A stretch of 10,054 nucleotides of DNA. Origin: an uncultured Mediterraneibacter sp. (GTDB taxonomy: Bacteria > Bacillota > Clostridia > Lachnospirales > Lachnospiraceae). The stretch's first letter is position 1; every line of letters begins with the position of its first letter. Positions 6,470 to 10,054 of the stretch are shown here, piece after piece. The notes beneath the pieces were generated by a model. That model was not told the origin of the DNA. It did not search any database and saw only the letters and a list, made by a program, of their open reading frames with translations. The DNA lies in assembly GCA_934418295.1 (NCBI GenBank), contig CAKRWZ010000066.1, forward strand, positions 1-10,054, in the 5' to 3' direction. The position numbers and the translations under genes are program-made.

Positions 6470-6493
6470 AAAAAGGTCCGGTGGACCTTTTTT
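6470..6493. terminator. Bidirectional terminator between convergent genes
   Basis: AAAAAGGTCC (6470-6479), loop GGT and GGACCTTTTTT (6483-6493) form a perfect stem flanked by A's on one side and T's on the other. It can stop RNA polymerase arriving from either direction. Read leftward it serves the PH-domain gene; read rightward it backs up the ATPase terminator. Two smaller hairpins (6503-6517 and 6517-6529) precede it in the PH gene's 3' untranslated region. Confidence 0.82.
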
Positions 6494-6543
6494 AGTTGCC
6501 ATGCATCCGGAGGATGCTGCCAGTGGCAGGTTCTGTAGGTGTT

Positions 6544-6918
6544 TTACAGTGTAAAGGTGCTGAGGATCTCACAGATCTCCGGCAGATTGGAGCTTCCGGA
6601 GAATTCAAACCGGACAAGCTCGATCCCTTTGAAATAAATGCAAAGCTCGCTTTCATTTTCCATACTGTCGATGGCGCCTACGGAAAAGTACTCTGCTTTT
6701 GAGTAGGGCAGGGAAGTGTAGAACTTCTTTTTGCCGGACACATCCTGCCAGGTGACCGTGATGATACGGTGATTGGTAAACACGCAGAAATCGTGCAGGT
6801 TTTTGTAAACAGCCAGGACGTTTTCCTCCTCCAGCATGAGCGGAGAAACCTTGTCCATGATCAGTTCGGGGCTGACCCGTTTCAGTTTGCCATAAGATTT
6901 GCTTGTAAATTCTTTCAT
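6544..6918 (-). CDS. Bacterial PH-domain protein
   Basis: This 124-residue soluble protein has no signal peptide or membrane helix. Almost all of it is a single bacterial pleckstrin-homology domain (bPH_1 type). A helical start (residues 1-35) leads to the family signature VYKNLHDFCVFTNHRIITVTWQ, then the strands KKKFYTSLPYSKAEYFSV and ELCIYFKGIELVRFEF, and a C-terminal helix ending EICEILSTFTL. FTNHRII and the TSLPYSK-like segment are characteristic. The ATG at 6918 follows GAGAGGA at a seven-base spacing; an upstream in-frame start at 7020 would overlap the promoter and is rejected. The gene stands alone and converges on the metal ATPase. Such domains often occur as stand-alone oligomeric proteins; ligand and role are unknown. 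Confidence 0.85.
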   Translation of the reverse strand: MKEFTSKSYGKLKRVSPELIMDKVSPLMLEEENVLAVYKNLHDFCVFTNHRIITVTWQDVSGKKKFYTSLPYSKAEYFSVGAIDSMENESELCIYFKGIELVRFEFSGSSNLPEICEILSTFTL

Positions 6919-6973
6919 ATATTCGTCCTCTCTTAGAAGTATATTCCATAAGAATATGTATTGCAGTGCATTT

Positions 6974-6982
6974 ATTATAGCA
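6974..6982 (-). promoter_or_regulatory. Extended -10 promoter of the PH-domain gene
   Basis: On the minus strand TGC-TATAAT (plus-strand 6974-6982) gives a perfect extended -10, about 55 bases before the start codon. The -35 position at 17-base spacing holds only TTCCTT, so recognition would rely on the TG extension. The same TGCTATAAT string occurs in the tRNA-Leu promoter. Confidence 0.6.
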
Positions 6983-7039
6983 CCTCCGGCAGACAAAAGG
7001 AACTTCTTTTTATGTCGCATCGATCATTCTGACCATCGT

Positions 7040-7235
7040 GACACGCTTTCTGTTTTTGTGTTTGATGCGGCCGGAAATGCGATCATCGCATTCGGAGAAG
7101 AGTTTTTTTGCCAGAAACAAACCGGAAGAAAATCCATACGGCGGCGAAACCGTTCTGGCGGCGGCCGAGGAGACCAAGGACGGAAAGGGCGTTTCTGTGA
7201 TCTCGTCGAAACAGCTGGAGGCAGAAATGATCTAA
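7040..7235 (+). pseudogene. Frameshifted 3' remnant of an unidentified coding sequence
   Basis: In the 433-base gap between the PH-domain and ABC genes, one reading phase from about 7040 to 7108 has codon choice like the neighbouring genes (VFVFDAAGNAIIAFGEEFF). It is interrupted at a run of seven T's (7103-7109). Removing one T continues it as ARNKPEENPYGGETV and on to SSKQLEAEMI, ending at a TAA at 7233-7235. Upstream the phase has no ribosome binding site and runs into the PH gene's promoter, so the 5' part appears lost. I do not recognise the protein. Alternatives are a sequencing error in the homopolymer or chance open phase. From 7236 to 7351 I see only the ABC gene's ribosome binding site and no convincing promoter. 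Confidence 0.35.
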
Positions 7236-7351
7236 GTGGCATATACTTTCCTGTCAAAGCATTTGCTCCACAAGAATATCACAGTTGAAACACAGAGAGT
7301 TCACAAAAGCTTGATAAAGTGGAACTACGACTTTAGAGGGGAGGCAATCTT

Positions 7352-8326
7352 TTGATAGAAGTAAAGAAACTGACCAAAACGTATGGCGATCATCCGGCTG
7401 TGGATCACCTGAGCTTTCAGTTGGAGCAGGGAAAGGTCTATGGTCTGCTGGGACCAAACGGAGCAGGAAAATCAACGACGATGAATATGATGACAGGGTA
7501 TCTGGGCGCGACAGAGGGCGAAGTCCTTATAGATGGCCACGATATCCTGAAAGAACCAGAGGAGGCAAAACGGTGCATTGGATATCTGCCGGAAATGCCT
7601 CCTCTTTATATGGATATGCTGGTGTGGGAATACCTGGAATTTGCGGCAGAATTGAAAAAGATCCCAAAAGAAAAGCGGGAAGAAGAGATCAAAAAGGTGA
7701 TGGAGCTGACGAAACTGAAAGAGGTGGAAGAGCGACTGATCCAAAATCTTTCCAAAGGGTACCGCCAAAGAGTCGGTCTGGCACAGGCACTGTTGGGCTT
7801 TCCGGATATCATCATTTTGGATGAGCCTACGGTGGGACTGGATCCGAAGCAGATCATTGAGATCCGTGAACTGATCCGCGGTCTGGCGAAAAAGCATACG
7901 GTGATCCTGAGCTCCCACATTCTGGCAGAGATCCGGGAAGTCTGCGATGAGATCATGATCATTTCCAAAGGAAAACTGGTGGCCAGTGATACGCCGGAAA
8001 AGCTGGAAGAACAGATGGCGGGAGAAACGTCTCTTGTGTTGACGGTAAAGGCGGCACCGGAGCAGGCGGAGGAGATCCTGGAAGAAGTGGACGGGATTTT
8101 GGAAAAGGCGGTAAAAGCCGGAAAAGCCGGGACTTCGGAGATCCTTTTGAAAGAAAAAGCAGGGCTGAAACAAGGAAAATCGGCGGAAACAGATATCCGT
8201 GAGCGTCTGTTTTATGCGTTTGCAGATCACAGGATACCGATCCTGCGGATGGAGACCAGACGCGCCAGCCTGGAAGATGTTTTCCTGGAGCTGACCCAAG
8301 GAGAGAAAGGAGACGAGACGAAATGA
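7352..8326 (+). CDS. ABC transporter ATP-binding protein (GldA/NosF-like)
   Basis: This 324-residue nucleotide-binding subunit energises the permease encoded next. Walker A is GPNGAGKST (34-42). The Q-loop position is Glu81 in GYLPEMPPLY, a substitution I associate with Gld-type subunits. The signature is LSKGYRQR (133-140) rather than LSGGQ, Walker B is IIILDEPT (153-160), the D-loop GLDP (162-165), and the switch histidine H189 is in LSSHIL. Residues 225-315 form a C-terminal extension with RRASLEDVFLELT near the end, typical of exporter subunits for ABC-2 permeases. The start is TTG, set by GAGGGGAGG seven bases upstream; no ATG lies nearby. It overlaps the permease gene by four bases, so the two are translationally coupled. 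The substrate is unknown. Confidence 0.93.
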   Translation: MIEVKKLTKTYGDHPAVDHLSFQLEQGKVYGLLGPNGAGKSTTMNMMTGYLGATEGEVLIDGHDILKEPEEAKRCIGYLPEMPPLYMDMLVWEYLEFAAELKKIPKEKREEEIKKVMELTKLKEVEERLIQNLSKGYRQRVGLAQALLGFPDIIILDEPTVGLDPKQIIEIRELIRGLAKKHTVILSSHILAEIREVCDEIMIISKGKLVASDTPEKLEEQMAGETSLVLTVKAAPEQAEEILEEVDGILEKAVKAGKAGTSEILLKEKAGLKQGKSAETDIRERLFYAFADHRIPILRMETRRASLEDVFLELTQGEKGDETK

Positions 8327-9189
8327 CAGCGATCCTGAAACGAGAATTTCGATCCTATTTCCGGTCTATGACGGGAAACGTGTTTATGGCGCTTCTCATC
8401 GTGTTTACCGGTATCTATTTTATGGCATATAACCTGAATGCGGGCTATCCCTATTTTGCGTATGCGCTGGGTGGTTCCCTGATCGTATTTTTGGTGGCGA
8501 TCCCGATCCTGACTATGCGGAGTTTTTCGGAAGAACGGAAAAATAAGACGGATCAGCTGCTTTTGACTTCTCCGGTGGGGCTGTGGCAGGTGGTGCTGGG
8601 CAAATATCTGGCGATGGTGGGTGTGCTGGCTGTGACCATGCTGGTCTACTGTATCTTCCCGCTGATCATCAAGCTGCAGGGCATCGCCTATCTGGGGGTA
8701 GATTATCTGTCCATTTTTGTCTTCTTTTTGCTGGGCTGTGTCTACATTTCCATCGGAATGTTTATCTCATCGCTGACTGAAAGCCAGATCATTGCGTCCA
8801 TCAGCACCTTTGGCATTCTGCTGGTGCTTTATATGTGGGATGGGATCCTAGGATTTTTCCCAGAATCCGCCGTCGGCGGTCTGCTGGGATTTCTGGTGAT
8901 CGTTCTGTTTCTGGCATTTTATATCTATCATATGACAGGAAACAAAGTGCTTTGCGCGTCCATCGGCGGCGTGGCAGCATTGGGCGGAATCGTGGCTTAT
9001 TTTGTGAAATCTACGTTGTTTGAAAACTTTTTTGTAAAATGTCTTTCCTTTTTGTCTTTGACGGATACCTTCGCGGCGATCACGGACAGCCATATTTTGG
9101 ATCTGGGCGGGATTCTGCTGTATCTGTCTTTGATCCTGGTGTTTGTATTTCTGACGGTACAGACCTTTCAGAAAAGACGTTGGAGTTAG
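8323..9189 (+). CDS. ABC-2 type permease (GldF-like)
   Basis: This 288-residue polytopic membrane protein has hydrophobic segments at about 18-36, 46-65, 92-116, 128-150, 157-175, 185-203, 207-228 and 262-281. Some of these may pair as re-entrant pieces, since the family usually has six helices. After the second segment comes the conserved MRSFSEERKNKTDQLLLTSPV stretch typical of Gld-like permeases, which lies in the cytosol and likely contacts the ATPase. The amphipathic N-terminal KREFRSYFRS helix is also typical. The gene begins within the ATPase stop (ATGA) and its own stop overlaps the ribosome binding site of the next gene. It should form the membrane channel of a homodimeric exporter with the upstream ATPase. 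Family level is confident; cargo unknown. Confidence 0.9.
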   Translation: MTAILKREFRSYFRSMTGNVFMALLIVFTGIYFMAYNLNAGYPYFAYALGGSLIVFLVAIPILTMRSFSEERKNKTDQLLLTSPVGLWQVVLGKYLAMVGVLAVTMLVYCIFPLIIKLQGIAYLGVDYLSIFVFFLLGCVYISIGMFISSLTESQIIASISTFGILLVLYMWDGILGFFPESAVGGLLGFLVIVLFLAFYIYHMTGNKVLCASIGGVAALGGIVAYFVKSTLFENFFVKCLSFLSLTDTFAAITDSHILDLGGILLYLSLILVFVFLTVQTFQKRRWS

Positions 9190-9200
9190 GAGGGATACAG

Positions 9201-10054
9201 ATGGAGCGGATTAAAAAGTTTTTTCAAACAACAGCATCAAAAAACGGAACATATAGTATAGGGATAACTTTTGTTATACTTGTCATGGTAGTGGTTGCAA
9301 ATCTGATCATCGGGCAGCTGCCGGAGAAAGTGCGGAAGATCGATGTGAGCAGCAACCGGCTGTATGAGATATCGGACACCACGAAAAAGCTGATGAAAAA
9401 GCTGGATCAGGACGTAGATGTGAAAGTACTGGCAGACAAGGAAAATACCGATGAGCGGATCAAAACATTTTTAAGTAAATATACAGGACTCTCCGGCCAT
9501 ATTTCGGTGGAATGGATAGACCCGGTCCTGCATCCGGCGGCATTGAATGAGTATAATGCGTCTGAAAATACGATCGTGGTTTCCTGTGCAGACACGGGAA
9601 AAAGCACCACGATATCCTTTGACGATATTCTGGTGACAGACATGTCTTCTTACTATTATACCGGAACCGTGACGGAATCAGAATTTGACGGAGACGGACA
9701 GCTGACCAGTGCACTCAGCTATGTGACGACAGAATCGACCTGGAAGATCTATCGGACCTCCGGTCACGGGGAAAGCACTTTTTCTGCCACGATATCGGAG
9801 CTGATCGATAAGGCGAACTATACGGTGGAAGAATTGAACCTGGTCATGGAGCCGACGATCCCGGAAGATTGTGATCTGTTAATGATGTACGCTCCGGCCA
9901 ACGACCTGAGCGAGGCCGAGGCCAAGGCAGTGACAGATTATATGACGACCGGCGGCAAAGTGATGGTGATCTGGGGCGATAAAGGAAAAGGAGAGCTTCC
10001 CAATCTGGAGAATATTTTGAAGACTTACGGTCTGGAGATCGCAGACGGTTACAT
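9201..10054 (+). CDS. GldG-like ABC auxiliary protein, 5' part (runs off the window)
   Basis: An open frame begins at ATG 9201, eight bases after AGGAGG, and continues without a stop to the right edge (284 complete codons). Residues 1-20 are cytosolic, and a membrane helix lies at about 20-44 (IGITFVILVMVVVANLIIG). The extracytoplasmic part follows. It opens with the family's KIDVSSNRLYEISDTTKKLMKKL motif, meaning residues that precede a thioredoxin-like domain. Near residues 180-195 is WKIYRTSGHGES, matching the TGHGE motif of GldG-type proteins, and later DLLMMYAPANDLSEAE and YMTTGGKVMVIW. The C-terminal part, probably with a final membrane helix, lies outside the window. It is the third gene of the exporter operon. 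In gliding Bacteroidetes GldAFG form a complex; here a different role is expected. Confidence 0.85.
   Translation, partial: MERIKKFFQTTASKNGTYSIGITFVILVMVVVANLIIGQLPEKVRKIDVSSNRLYEISDTTKKLMKKLDQDVDVKVLADKENTDERIKTFLSKYTGLSGHISVEWIDPVLHPAALNEYNASENTIVVSCADTGKSTTISFDDILVTDMSSYYYTGTVTESEFDGDGQLTSALSYVTTESTWKIYRTSGHGESTFSATISELIDKANYTVEELNLVMEPTIPEDCDLLMMYAPANDLSEAEAKAVTDYMTTGGKVMVIWGDKGKGELPNLENILKTYGLEIADGY

Noticed and set aside
6919..7020. 34-residue N-terminal extension of the PH-domain protein
   Set aside because: The extension spans the TGCTATAAT promoter element and has no ribosome binding site, while ATG at 6918 has a well-placed one.
7236..7259. TTGACA on the minus strand (plus-strand TGTCAA at 7252-7257 or so)
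   Set aside because: The matching -10 position holds only a poor TAGATC-like sequence and no minus-strand gene follows within a sensible distance.
1..10054. CRISPR array, insertion sequence, prophage or integrated element at the tRNA genes
   Set aside because: No spaced direct repeats, transposase, integrase or duplicated tRNA 3' ends were seen; the neighbouring genes look like ordinary chromosomal genes.

Overview
The window looks like chromosomal DNA from a low-to-mid GC Gram-positive anaerobe of the Clostridia, most likely the Lachnospiraceae. This rests on the strong AGGAGG-type ribosome binding sites, frequent TTG starts, A/T-rich intergenic DNA with sigma-A-type promoters, short intrinsic terminators, and protein families typical of that group. 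The assignment is an inference from style; no marker gene fixes it.

Region 1 (1-3680). A tRNA-Pro(TGG) on the minus strand has a textbook consensus promoter. Divergent from it is a three-gene plus-strand operon: an SPFH/band-7 protein with three C-terminal zinc ribbons (YdjI-like), a double-zinc-ribbon protein with one C-terminal membrane helix (YdjG-like), and a secreted or membrane-anchored TPM-domain protein (YdjH-like). In Bacillus subtilis the equivalents sit with pspA and form a membrane-stress module. Here the order differs and no pspA is visible.

Region 2 (3681-6493). A tRNA-Leu(TAG) with its own promoter is followed by a perfect 18-bp palindrome that can act as a terminator. Next come a 91-residue protein with a glycine-rich membrane segment and acidic tail, an intercistronic hairpin, and a 702-residue P1B-type metal-transporting ATPase with an unusual membrane metal site (FSC instead of CPC) and a cysteine-free N-terminal HMA-like domain. 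The small-protein/ATPase pairing recalls the mycobacterial PacL1-CtpC arrangement. Two hairpin terminators end the unit.

Region 3 (6494-7351). A single small bacterial PH-domain gene lies on the minus strand, convergent with the ATPase. Beyond it is a gene-free stretch of about 430 bases holding the PH gene's promoter and what looks like a short, frameshifted remnant of an unidentified coding sequence.

Region 4 (7352-10054). A tightly packed ABC exporter operon of the Gld type encodes an ATPase, an ABC-2 permease (4-bp overlap) and a GldG-like auxiliary protein that runs off the window. The rest of that operon lies beyond the right edge.
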